Source: an uncultured Clostridium sp. (lineage in GTDB: Bacteria; Bacillota; Clostridia; Lachnospirales; Lachnospiraceae). From it: DNA of 31,795 nucleotides. Shown piece by piece: positions 15,969 to 22,791 of the stretch. A program made the translations under genes and the position numbers. The stretch spans positions 1 through 31,795 of the forward strand of contig NZ_URHZ01000066.1 of the NCBI RefSeq assembly GCF_900547735.1, written 5' to 3'. Within the stretch, counting starts at the first letter, position 1, and every line of letters starts with the position of its first letter. The notes beneath the pieces are model-generated. The model saw nothing but the letters and a program-made list of their open reading frames with translations, was not told the origin of the DNA and did not search any database.

Positions 15969-17060
15969 TTATTTCACGGGGAGGAATTCGTTGGTATAGC
16001 AGTCGGAAGCCGGAATGGCTTTGTCAATTACTCCGTATTCAACCATGAAGTCCGTGTATCTGTCCCAGACTTCGTCCTTCATTACGCCCCATTGACTGGC
16101 ATCTTCCGAATATTTATCGGCAAGATAGGTCTGGGATACTTCCAGCATTTCAAGAGGATAGTCGGGAGCGTATTTCTGGAGGATGGCGGCGCTTTCCTTT
16201 GGATTCTGAATTGCGTATTCGTAACCTTTTTCCGTGGCGGCCAGGAACTTTTTCACCGTGTCGGGGTTGTTTTTCAACGTGTCGTTGGAAGCAATAATGA
16301 CAGGCGTATAGTAGTCCAGACGCTCATCCAGTTCGCGGACCGGCATATACTCGATTGGGAAATCATTTAACTGGCATTTTACATTGTCCCAGGCCTCAAA
16401 GAACCACATGATATCGGCTTTATCCTTCAGTGCCTCAAAACCGGAACCGTCGGAGATGACCATGTTGAGTTTGGAGAAATCGGCTCCGTCCTTTGTCATA
16501 ACGGCGTTTAATACGGCCTCCTCGCCCGGGCCTCCCCAGCCTGCATAAGTTTTGCCTTCAAAATCTTTCGGGGATTTGATGCCTTTTCCCTCGTAGGTTG
16601 CAAAACCGGAGGTGTTATGCTGGATAATGGTTGCAATGGCTTTGATTGGAAGGGGATCGGCAGCGGTGAGGGCAATGGTGACGTCCTCCTGATAGCTGAT
16701 TCCGAAATCGCCCTTACCAACGGCAATCAGGGTGGCGGTAGCGCCCTCGGTTGGCTCAATAATATTGACGTTCAGTCCTTCCGCCTCATAATATCCCTGG
16801 TCCAGGGCGACGTACATGCCGGTGTGGTTTGTGTTGGCCACGTAGTCGAGAATGACGGTGACATCCTTAAGCTCCCCGGAGCCAGCGAAAGCTTCACCGG
16901 AAGTCTCGTCCGTCTTTTCTGTGCCGGAGGAAGGATTCCCGGTTTCTGCCGCAGCCGGATTGGAAGACGGCTCTGCGGTGCCGGAGGACTGGGAACAGCC
17001 TGCCAGCGTACCTGCTGCCAGGGCAGCGGTTAACAGGATTGCAAGTGATTTCTTTTTCAT
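15969..17060 (-). CDS. thiY: ABC transporter substrate-binding lipoprotein, ThiY-like (pyrimidine precursor)
   Basis: A 363-residue lipoprotein: lipobox LAGC with Cys22, a Ser/Thr/Glu/Pro-rich linker to about residue 60, then an NMT1/THI5-like domain. ILDYVANTNHTGMYVALDQGYY matches the start of ThiY domains that bind formylaminopyrimidine, a thiamine breakdown product. GYYEAEGLNV and GKGDFGISYQED are also family-typical. AAAGGAG precedes the ATG. It lies between thiX and thiZ on the same strand. A 144-base gap to thiX holds no gene. The substrate assignment rests on similarity plus the TPP riboswitch. Confidence 0.9.
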   Translation of the reverse strand: MKKKSLAILLTAALAAGTLAGCSQSSGTAEPSSNPAAAETGNPSSGTEKTDETSGEAFAGSGELKDVTVILDYVANTNHTGMYVALDQGYYEAEGLNVNIIEPTEGATATLIAVGKGDFGISYQEDVTIALTAADPLPIKAIATIIQHNTSGFATYEGKGIKSPKDFEGKTYAGWGGPGEEAVLNAVMTKDGADFSKLNMVISDGSGFEALKDKADIMWFFEAWDNVKCQLNDFPIEYMPVRELDERLDYYTPVIIASNDTLKNNPDTVKKFLAATEKGYEYAIQNPKESAAILQKYAPDYPLEMLEVSQTYLADKYSEDASQWGVMKDEVWDRYTDFMVEYGVIDKAIPASDCYTNEFLPVK

Positions 17061-17204
17061 AATTTTTCTCCTTTGGTGTGATTATTGAAAATGATGCGTG
17101 GGCAATTCGGGTTACGGTCCCTATCCCGCTAAAAAGCAGCGTGTGGAAATAGTAACGGCTTTGCATCATTTCATAAGTAAACATTGAAAATCTGCAACGT
17201 GGTG

Positions 17205-17963
17205 TTAATTGTTATTCCGTTTCAGATAGGGAAGGGCGGCGAACTGGTAAAGGCGGATCAGTCTGTTCATGCACAGGCTTAAAAAGATGATTACCAGGAC
17301 GCAGGCAAATACCTTGTCGAGCATATAGCTGTTTTTCACTCTCAAAAGATAATAGCCGAGTCCCTTCTGTGAGCCGATCCATTCGCCGACCACGGCGCCG
17401 CTGATGCTGTACGTGGCCGCTACCTTCAGGCCGGACAGCAGAGACGGGATGGAGGCGGGTATCTTCACAAGGCGGTAAGTCTCCCATTTTCCCGCGCCGT
17501 AAGATCGGGTGAGGTGGACGTATTCCTCATCCACCTGGGCGAGCCCGTCGGAGAAACTGACCGCAATGGGAAAGAAACACATCAGTACGACGGTCAATAT
17601 TTTCGGCGCCACGCCAAAGCCCATATAGATGATAAGAATCGGGGCCAGGACAATCATGGGAACCGTCTGGGTAACGACGAGAATCGGATAAAGTCCCTGC
17701 TTGACAACTGGAAAACAGTCCATCAGAATGCCGAGCACGAGCGCCAGCACAAGGGAGATGGCAATACCGGAGAGGGCCTCAATAACGGTAACGGCCGCAT
17801 GGCCTCCCAGCGTGTTGAGTTCGGCTGCCAGCGTTTTTATCACCTGCACCGGTGAGGGGAGGACATACAGGGGGATATGAAAAACCTGCACGGCCCCTTC
17901 CCACAGAAGGAGCAGGACGAGAATGAAAAGAGCCGGGATGAAGTTATTATAATATTTTTTCAT
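17205..17963 (-). CDS. thiX: ABC transporter permease, ThiX-like
   Basis: A 252-residue permease of the BPD_transp_1 / SsuC class with about six membrane spans. The cytoplasmic EAA-type coupling loop is visible (LTRSYGAGKWETYRLVKIPASIPSLLSGLK, around residues 148-178). The start is ATG 17963 because AGGAG lies 6 bases upstream; a 10-residue longer reading has no such site. It is the first gene of the TPP-controlled operon. Confidence 0.92.
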   Translation of the reverse strand: MKKYYNNFIPALFILVLLLLWEGAVQVFHIPLYVLPSPVQVIKTLAAELNTLGGHAAVTVIEALSGIAISLVLALVLGILMDCFPVVKQGLYPILVVTQTVPMIVLAPILIIYMGFGVAPKILTVVLMCFFPIAVSFSDGLAQVDEEYVHLTRSYGAGKWETYRLVKIPASIPSLLSGLKVAATYSISGAVVGEWIGSQKGLGYYLLRVKNSYMLDKVFACVLVIIFLSLCMNRLIRLYQFAALPYLKRNNN

Positions 17964-18013
17964 TGGATTCTCCTGTTTATAGAAAAAAGTCAATCAATCA
18001 GTAAGAACAAAGA

Positions 18014-18078
18014 GTTCCGCTCGCGGAACGCTTGCGCTGCCGCGCGGTTGCTTCTGCAACCATTTACCTCTGCGCGGC
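18014..18078. repeat. Nested hairpins in the thi leader
   Basis: GTTCCGC/GCGGAAC (18014-18020 with 18023-18029) is followed by a nested structure. GCCGCGC (18039-18045) pairs with GCGCGGC (18072-18078), enclosing a perfect GGTTGC/GCAACC hairpin (18046-18061). They sit on the transcript between the riboswitch terminator and thiX, directly beside family B copy 2, and may form one larger mobile or repeated unit. Confidence 0.6.
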
Positions 18079-18079
18079 A

Positions 18080-18133
18080 TGTGCATCCTGCCCGGAGGGC
18101 TTTTTATATCATAGAAGCACTTTCCCATGATAG
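18080..18133 (-). repeat. Short dispersed hairpin repeat (family B, copy 2)
   Basis: The inverse complement shows a palindrome TATCATGGGA...TTCTATGATA followed by AAAAAGCCCTCCGGGCAGGA, matching copies at 5521-5580 and 19376-19430. It lies between the TPP terminator and thiX. Confidence 0.7.
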
Positions 18134-18161
18134 AAAAAATCCCGCCGGATAATGGCGGGAT
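18133..18161 (-). terminator. TPP-riboswitch-controlled intrinsic terminator
   Basis: On the minus strand, ATCCCGCC pairs with GGCGGGAT around a 7-base loop and is followed by six T. It lies directly downstream of the TPP aptamer, in the position of an expression platform. Confidence 0.88.
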
Positions 18162-18175
18162 GGTATGTACAATAT

Positions 18176-18263
18176 TTCACGTCCCTACGTTGGCATTATC
18201 CAAATCAGGTAAAGGGTCGAAATTTCAAATTTCCTCTCAGCCTGTTCTACAAGCTCCCCTGTT
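18176..18263 (-). promoter_or_regulatory. TPP riboswitch (THI element)
   Basis: The minus strand reads CAGGGGAGC, then GGCTGAGAGG, ACCCTTTACCTGATTTGG and ATAATGCCAACGTAGGGA. These are the conserved THI-box blocks in the correct order and spacing. The aptamer is followed by a terminator, so TPP binding should stop transcription of thiX-thiY-thiZ-tatD. Confidence 0.97.
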
Positions 18264-18376
18264 TCTTTTTTGATTTATAACGGTAAAAAGTCCGTGAAAG
18301 CGGTCTTCTTATCGATTACTGATTGTAGCACGAAAAGGATGGGAAATCAATTGTTTTTTGGGAAATATAAAAATGC

Positions 18377-18640
18377 GGGGGTGGAATGGGGGAGGGGATG
18401 AGTCTTCAGTCCCGGTATACAGGTTGTTGCTGGTGGGGAATCCAGGAGAAAAAATTCCTACGGGGACTCGCTCCCGCTTGTGGAGCGCACAGCGGATGCT
18501 AAGACGTCAAAGAACGCCGTCTAAGCACCGGTGGGCTCCAATGTCCCCTTCGGAAAGTTTTCTCCTTCCTTCCCCGGGCAGGTTGTCGACGGGACTGAAG
18601 ACGCCGAGGTTTTCGCTGGATTCCAAAACCCGGCCTGCGG
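18377..18640 (+). repeat. Complete copy of the dispersed palindromic element (family A)
   Basis: GTCTTCAGTCCC at 18402-18413 is inverted at 18591-18602, giving a 201-bp imperfect palindrome. Inner arms also match when inverted (GGGGAA..AGGAGAAAA..TTCC..GGGGAC). The centre (18481-18540) begins TGGAGC and ends GCTCCA, with GCTAAGAC against GTCTAAGC inside. AGGTTGT occurs in direct, not inverted, orientation on both sides. The left half resembles both ends of the window. No coding sequence is supported. The function is unknown; it could be a mobile MITE-like unit or a structured RNA. Confidence 0.85.
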
Positions 18641-18777
18641 CGGATTATTTGTTTTATTTCTCAAGGGGAGGGGACGGCCGCTGCCACTATGTTGTTTTAA
18701 TGTTACTGCGGATTGCAAAACATGAGATATGAAACGGTGCATTGATCGGTGAATTGCTATAAGTAATTAATATTTAC

Positions 18778-18806
18778 TTGTATATTGTATCTAAAACAAA
18801 TATAAT
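18778..18806 (+). promoter_or_regulatory. Promoter of the desulfoferrodoxin gene
   Basis: TTGTAT (18778-18783), 17 bases, perfect TATAAT (18801-18806). The leader is about 75 nt. The bases between the palindromic element and this promoter (18641-18777) show nothing else. Confidence 0.82.
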
Positions 18807-18888
18807 GAATATACATAAAAAGAAATATATGGAAACGGTTCGGAAGGTACGGAACGGTTACATATGTGGAAATCAGGAGGAAAGAAAG

Positions 18889-19269
18889 ATGGAATTAAAA
18901 TTTTATGTCTGTGAACATTGCGGTAACATTATTACTTACGTGAAAAACAGCGGAGTGCCGGTTATGTGCTGCGGTCAGAAGATGACGGAGCTTGTTCCGG
19001 GAAGTACGGACGGAGCGTTTGAGAAGCATGTTCCTGCAGTCGAGGTTGAGGGCGCTAAGATTACCGTAAAGGTAGGCGAAGTGGAGCATCCGATGATGGA
19101 GCAGCATTATATCCAGTGGATCGCTCTTGAGACGAAAGAGGGCGTTCAGATTAAATATCTGAATCCGGAGATGAAACCGGCTGCTGAGTTTGTTTTAAGT
19201 GAGACTGATGAGGCTGTTGCCGCTTATGAGTACTGCAATCTGCACGGACTCTGGAAAAAAGAGATCTAA
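18889..19269 (+). CDS. dfx: Desulfoferrodoxin (superoxide reductase)
   Basis: A 126-residue 2Fe-superoxide reductase that reduces superoxide to hydrogen peroxide in anaerobes. The N-terminal FeS4 centre has Cys8, Cys11, Cys27 and Cys28. The catalytic iron site has EKH at 45-47, His67, His73, Cys116 and His119 (CNLHGLW). All ligands are present and the length is exactly that of the family. The start at 18889 follows AGGAGG; an in-frame extension to 18778 would overlap the promoter. It is monocistronic with its own strong promoter and terminator. Confidence 0.97.
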   Translation: MELKFYVCEHCGNIITYVKNSGVPVMCCGQKMTELVPGSTDGAFEKHVPAVEVEGAKITVKVGEVEHPMMEQHYIQWIALETKEGVQIKYLNPEMKPAAEFVLSETDEAVAAYEYCNLHGLWKKEI

Positions 19270-19272
19270 TTG

Positions 19273-19376
19273 AAAAAAGGGACGCCGGATGGCGGACAGG
19301 ATTTTCTGACGCGGCCGAAACCGTTTTGCGGGTGAGGCGGGCGGAAAACAGTCCCGCATCCGGCGTCCCTTTTTTC
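19273..19376. terminator. Large bidirectional hairpin terminator with long loop
   Basis: AAAAAAGGGACGCCGGATG (19273-19291) is perfectly complementary to 19358-19376, a 19-bp stem ending in T6 on the plus strand and T6 on the minus strand. The loop is about 66 bases, far longer than usual, and contains smaller GC-rich pairings. It ends dfx. Confidence 0.8.
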
Positions 19377-19430
19377 TATCACAGGAAAGTGAGCCTGTGG
19401 TATGAAAAAACTCAGGGCAGGACTCTTTCT
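19376..19430 (+). repeat. Short dispersed hairpin repeat (family B, copy 3)
   Basis: CTATCACAGG pairs with CCTGTGGTAT and is followed by GAAAAAACTCAGGGCAGGAC, the same layout as at 5521-5580. It lies directly after the dfx terminator and before the racemase gene. Confidence 0.65.
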
Positions 19431-19462
19431 TGTCCGATTGACACAGGCGGGAGGCATTTTAG

Positions 19463-20152
19463 ATGAAAACAATTGGAATGATTGCCGGAATGAGCTGGGA
19501 GAGCACCGTCACCTATTATAAGATTATCAACGAGGTGGTTAAGGAAGAGCTGGGAGGCCTGCACTCCGCAAAGATACTGCTGTACAGCGTGGATTTTGAG
19601 GAAATCGAAAAGTACCAGTCCGACGGGGAGTGGGACAGGGCAGGGGAGATTCTGGCGGAGGCTGCCGGGAAACTTGAAAATGCGGGGGCCGATTATATTG
19701 TAATCTGTACAAATACCATGCATAAGGTCGTACCGCAGATTGAGGCGCGCATCGGGATTCCGGTTATCCATATTGCCGAGGCGACGGCTGACATACTTCT
19801 GCAAAGCGGGATTAACCGGGTCGCCCTGCTTGGCACAAAATATACGATGACGCAGGATTTCTATAAAGAAAAGCTGGTTGGCGCCGGAATTGAAGTTCTG
19901 ATTCCCGGGGAAGAGGAGATTGAAGAAATCAACGAAGTGATTTTTAAAGAACTGTGCCGGGGAATCATTTCGGAGACGTCCAAACAGAAATACCTGGCGG
20001 TTATCGATAAGCTGGCGGCTGCGGGCGCGCAGGGAGTGATTCTTGGCTGCACCGAGATTGGAATGCTGATCCGGGAGGCGGATACGGCCCTGCCCGTGTT
20101 TGATACGACGCAGATCCATGCGACAAAGGCGGCGCTTCTGTCGATCCGGTAA
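19463..20152 (+). CDS. Aspartate/glutamate racemase family protein, YgeA/RacX type
   Basis: A 229-residue cofactor-independent amino-acid racemase. The N-terminus KTIGMIAGMSWESTVTYY, the block GGLHSAKILLYSVDF and the two catalytic cysteines, Cys82 in CTNTMHK and Cys196 in GCTEIG, match E. coli YgeA and B. subtilis RacX closely. Those enzymes racemise several amino acids and supply non-canonical D-amino acids. GGGAGG lies 9 bases before the ATG. No clear promoter is visible; TTGACA at 19437-19442 is too close to serve. The exact substrate is undetermined. Confidence 0.93.
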   Translation: MKTIGMIAGMSWESTVTYYKIINEVVKEELGGLHSAKILLYSVDFEEIEKYQSDGEWDRAGEILAEAAGKLENAGADYIVICTNTMHKVVPQIEARIGIPVIHIAEATADILLQSGINRVALLGTKYTMTQDFYKEKLVGAGIEVLIPGEEEIEEINEVIFKELCRGIISETSKQKYLAVIDKLAAAGAQGVILGCTEIGMLIREADTALPVFDTTQIHATKAALLSIR

Positions 20153-20224
20153 TGGGATGGATGACGGAGCCGATGGCGGGACGTACAGTAACTACCCGTT
20201 CAGATAAAAGAAAATACGAAATAG

Positions 20225-20256
20225 AGGCCGCTGCCGGTTCCTGCCTGCAGCGGCCT
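20225..20256. terminator. Hairpin between convergent genes
   Basis: AGGCCGCTGC (20225-20234) pairs perfectly with 20247-20256. It lies between the stop codons of the racemase and the 91-aa gene and probably serves both strands, though T runs are poor. Confidence 0.55.
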
Positions 20257-20264
20257 TCCATGTT

Positions 20265-20540
20265 TTATTTCCGGTTTCCCATCTTCCTCGACAGCGTGCG
20301 CAGGGTTTCTACCTGTTTTCTCTGTGCGGGATTCATTCCTGAAGTGAGAATCGATACAATCAGATCCGTCTCCTGATCATTAAAATTCATTCCGTTGTTT
20401 CCGGTGGCCATGCTCATTAATAAGGGCATCAGTTTATCTTTCGGTGTTTTTCCGGCTTTGTCAGCCAGCTCGGTCAAATATTTCAGTTTTTGTTCATCCA
20501 TTCCTTTCAGGCGCGGATCCTGTCTCCAATTCTCATTCAT
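20265..20540 (-). CDS. Uncharacterised 91-aa protein
   Basis: A small soluble, helical, charged protein with no transmembrane segment or cysteine. The segment around TPKDKLMPLLMSM and DQETDLIVSILTSGMNPAQRKQ is predicted amphipathic helix. I do not recognise a family. AGAAAGGAAA precedes the ATG. It lies 144 bases downstream of the 215-aa gene on the same strand. The two share a style (DxE.DLIV/FIDLIV.. helical ends) and may be functionally linked. No function is assigned. Confidence 0.72.
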   Translation of the reverse strand: MNENWRQDPRLKGMDEQKLKYLTELADKAGKTPKDKLMPLLMSMATGNNGMNFNDQETDLIVSILTSGMNPAQRKQVETLRTLSRKMGNRK

Positions 20541-20684
20541 GGTCTAATTTCCTTTCTGCTTGTTATGATCTGTTTCTGGCCAGGTGGTTTCATGCTATTG
20601 CTTCGGGCTTTGTCACAGGTCTTCCCCGCCGCGGCACGGCTGCAGGGAGGACCGCTGCCGCTCTATGTAACGGAGCAGGTCGTG

Positions 20685-21332
20685 CTACGAGAACTGCTGA
20701 AAGGTCTGCATCAGCATTTGGGCCGTCTCCAGTCTGGACTGTTGATCGGGGGGAAGTATATTTTTCAGCTGGTCCATGGGGAAACGGAAGAAATCGTTTC
20801 TCCTGCCGTTTTGTCCGTTATGCCCACCGGAACCATTCTGTCCGCCGGAGCCGTTCTGGTTCCCCTGGCTGCCCTGGCTGCCCTGGTTATTCTGGGCGGA
20901 CGAATATCCCGTACGGCTGTCGGCCCTGCGTTCCTGTCCCTGCACATGTTCCGGTTCCCGCCTGGGGATTTCCTGATCGGGTTCATCCATACTGTCCATA
21001 TAGGACTGGTAAAGCTGGGAGCCCTGCAGAAAGTTGACAATCAGATCGATAAAGTCCTGCTCGGCCTCCGTGCCGAATGGTTTCATTGCATTTAACATAT
21101 CCACCGGGGAAGCCGGCGCGTCTTCTTCCAGGGAGCAGATGCTGAGATCGCCTTCCTCACTGTTTCCAAACAACTGTACGGTTCGCTGCAGTTCACCAAT
21201 TTTTACAAGCAGGGAGAAGATACGCTGTTCCTGTATATTGATGTAGGGAAGAGCGGCTTTTATCATCTGAAGATGAGGGGCGGCCGTCAGATAATCCAGC
21301 TCTGTGATTTTTAAAGTCTGTTCATTGCTCAT
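20685..21332 (-). CDS. Uncharacterised 215-aa protein with Gly/Gln/Asn-rich linker
   Basis: Residues 1-110 form a helical domain (AAPHLQMIKAALPYINIQEQRIFSLLVKIGELQRTV..). A polar, charged segment and a low-complexity stretch near 145-175 follow (QGSQGSQGNQNGSGGQNGSGG), then a short conserved-looking C-terminal helix (PMDQLKNILPPDQQSRLETAQMLMQTF). No transmembrane segment and no signal peptide. I do not recognise a family. A two-domain protein with a flexible linker suggests a scaffold or spore/coat-type protein, but this is a guess. AGAGG lies 8 bases before the ATG. It heads a probable pair with the 91-aa gene. Confidence 0.75.
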   Translation of the reverse strand: MSNEQTLKITELDYLTAAPHLQMIKAALPYINIQEQRIFSLLVKIGELQRTVQLFGNSEEGDLSICSLEEDAPASPVDMLNAMKPFGTEAEQDFIDLIVNFLQGSQLYQSYMDSMDEPDQEIPRREPEHVQGQERRADSRTGYSSAQNNQGSQGSQGNQNGSGGQNGSGGHNGQNGRRNDFFRFPMDQLKNILPPDQQSRLETAQMLMQTFQQFS

Positions 21333-21451
21333 GGGACAATACCTCTTAATTCCTTGCCTAAATATATGCGCAAAAAGAAAGGATCATGCCGACGCTTTGG
21401 AAATTGCCGCATATACTAAAGTACGATGAAAATTACAGGGGGAAAGTGGGA

Positions 21452-21619
21452 ATGAGCACCCGTTTAATAATAGAAGGAAACAGCGTATACGAAATTGATG
21501 AAGACTGCCTCGCCTGCAGTGAGAAACTCGCGAGAGAAAAAAAGGAGGCGGGCAAGAGGACAGGCGACAAGATTGAACACAGGGGCGCGCAGGGGCGCCG
21601 TGATAATAATGGAAGATAG
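21452..21619 (+). CDS. Small 55-aa protein, uncharacterised
   Basis: Starts MSTRLIIEGNSVYEIDEDCL, then a Lys/Arg-rich, probably disordered tail. GGGGGAAAG lies just before the ATG, giving a better start than the longer reading from 21386. From memory, small proteins with this RLIIxGNxVYEIDE start occur in Lachnospiraceae; this was not checked. It stands alone between a divergent minus-strand gene and the hairpin array at 21736-21843. Confidence 0.55.
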   Translation: MSTRLIIEGNSVYEIDEDCLACSEKLAREKKEAGKRTGDKIEHRGAQGRRDNNGR

Positions 21620-21735
21620 GAAAGAAAGCGGCGGCAGCAATGGATTTTACGGAGCGGACAGTAACTTTCACGGTAACAGTTCGGATAGGTCTGCGCATTT
21701 ACTGCGCTGACTGTACAAAAAGATAGTGGCAGCAA

Positions 21736-21843
21736 GCATTCGGCTCATCGCGCAGCGATTTCATTAGCCGAATGCCGTAACAGTTCATGCTGTCTGAACT
21801 GTTACCTTTCGCGGCGCTCTGTAAGCGGCGTAAGCCGCTTTTT
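21736..21843 (+). terminator. Array of three consecutive hairpins ending in a terminator
   Basis: Hairpin 1: GCATTCGGCT (21736-21745) with 21766-21775, containing an inner ATCGC/GCGAT. Hairpin 2: GTAACAGTTCA (21777-21787) with 21795-21805, 11 bp perfect. Hairpin 3: AAGCGGC (21823-21829) with GCCGCTT (21834-21840), followed by T, a classical terminator. The first two are more than a terminator needs, so a structured RNA or another repeat unit is possible. It ends just before the molybdenum hydroxylase promoter. Confidence 0.7.
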
Positions 21844-21845
21844 CC

Positions 21846-21874
21846 TTGTCCTAAATTAAGCTCTATGGTAAAAT
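21846..21874 (+). promoter_or_regulatory. Promoter of the molybdenum hydroxylase / sensor operon
   Basis: TTGTCC (21846-21851), 17 bases, TAAAAT (21869-21874) preceded by TGG (extended -10). Transcription should start near 21881, giving an ~80-nt leader. Confidence 0.75.
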
Positions 21875-21883
21875 ATCAGTAAA

Positions 21884-21939
21884 CCGTGTTTGAGGCCGGA
21901 ACAGCCTCTTAGCCGCGAAACGGCAGCCATACGGCACGG
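21884..21939 (+). promoter_or_regulatory. Compact three-way-junction-like leader RNA, candidate regulatory element
   Basis: CCGTG (21884-21888) pairs with CACGG (21935-21939) and encloses two hairpins: GAGGC/GCCTC (21892-21908) and GCCG/CGGC with a CGAAA loop (21912-21924). It begins at the expected transcription start. The 5' strand CCGT could instead pair with ACGG at 21946-21949, which overlaps the GGAGG ribosome site (21948-21952), so a translational switch is conceivable. It does not match the purine riboswitch consensus. Regulatory function is an inference. Confidence 0.4.
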
Positions 21940-21960
21940 ATTAATACGGAGGATAAATCG

Positions 21961-22791
21961 GTGATTCATTATAAAAATTATGTTAAACCAAAGGATTTGG
22001 AGGAGGCATTCACGATGAATGCCAAAAAGTCGGCGGTAATAGCGGGGGGATTCTGTTTTCTGCGTCTGCAGAACAGGAATATCGGAACACTCCTGGATCT
22101 TCGGGAGCTTTTATCGGATCGGATCGAGGAGACGGAGGAGGAATTCCGGATTGGAGCCATGGTTTCCCTGCGTGAGCTGGAGCAGCATGATGGGCTGAAT
22201 GATTTTATGTTTGGGGCGGCAAGGGACTGTGTCTGTCACATTGTAGGAACGCAGTTTCGAAACTGCGCCACGGTGGGAGGAAGCATATTCGGAAGATTCG
22301 GGTTTTCCGACATTCTGACCTGTTTTCTTGTCATGGATTCCTGGGTGGAGCTTTACCGGGGAGGAAGGATTCCCCTTTCCGAGTTTGCGGCCATGAAGGC
22401 GGACGGCGATATTATGACCGCCCTCATTGTGAAGAAGACGGGCAGAAAAGCGGCCTATGAGATGATGAGAAATGAGGCGGTGGATTTCCCGGTGCTCTCC
22501 GTCGCCGTTTCGGAGGACGAAAAAGGGATGACGCGTCTGGCGGTCGGCGCAAGGCCGGCCAAGGCATTGGTCATTGAAACAGAGGGCCTGCTTTCCGTCC
22601 TGGACGATGAGAAGAGGCGCGCGGAGGCGGAGAAACTGGCCGCCCGTTTTACTTACGGTACCAATATGAGAGGCAGTGCGGAGTACAGGAAATACCTGGC
22701 GGGCATTCTCATCGGCCGGGCGGCCGGACGCATCGGCGCACTGAGAGAAGGACAGGAGGGCGGACGGGATGAATCTGACATGCAGGATTAA
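21961..22791 (+). CDS. xdhB: Molybdenum hydroxylase FAD-binding subunit (YgfM/XdhB type)
   Basis: A 276-residue FAD subunit passing electrons from the iron-sulfur centres to the acceptor. Features are FRLQN-type IAGGFCFLRLQNRNIGTLLDLREL near residues 28-50, FRIGAMVSLRELE, and the FAD-loop FRNCATVGGSIFGRFGFSD near 99-117, as in E. coli YgfM. The start is GTG 21961 with GGAGG 8 bases upstream. The C-terminus overlaps the next gene by 23 bases, so translation is coupled. It is the first gene of an eight-gene run. Confidence 0.92.
   Translation: MIHYKNYVKPKDLEEAFTMNAKKSAVIAGGFCFLRLQNRNIGTLLDLRELLSDRIEETEEEFRIGAMVSLRELEQHDGLNDFMFGAARDCVCHIVGTQFRNCATVGGSIFGRFGFSDILTCFLVMDSWVELYRGGRIPLSEFAAMKADGDIMTALIVKKTGRKAAYEMMRNEAVDFPVLSVAVSEDEKGMTRLAVGARPAKALVIETEGLLSVLDDEKRRAEAEKLAARFTYGTNMRGSAEYRKYLAGILIGRAAGRIGALREGQEGGRDESDMQD

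Noticed and set aside
17061..17204. Small gene or frameshifted N-terminus between thiX and thiY
   Set aside because: The minus-strand ORF here runs out of frame into thiY. thiY has its own clean signal peptide and ribosome site, so nothing supports an extra gene.
18377..18640. Insertion sequence with transposase
   Set aside because: The palindromic element is only about 200 bp and contains no plausible transposase ORF. Short ORFs there are products of the inverted arms.
20490..21095. 201-aa plus-strand ORF with hydrophobic and proline-rich segments
   Set aside because: Antisense to the 215-aa minus-strand gene. Its Pro/Leu repeats mirror the Gly/Gln-rich linker, and no ribosome site was found.
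21884..21939. Purine (xanthine/guanine) or Moco riboswitch call for the hydroxylase leader
   Set aside because: The conserved purine-aptamer blocks are absent and the element is much smaller than Moco RNAs, so only an unassigned structured leader is claimed.
21961..22791. Apparent loss of the usual AGGT FAD loop in the FAD subunit
   Set aside because: The AGGFCFLRLQ form matches the YgfM-type subfamily as I remember it, so it is not evidence of decay.
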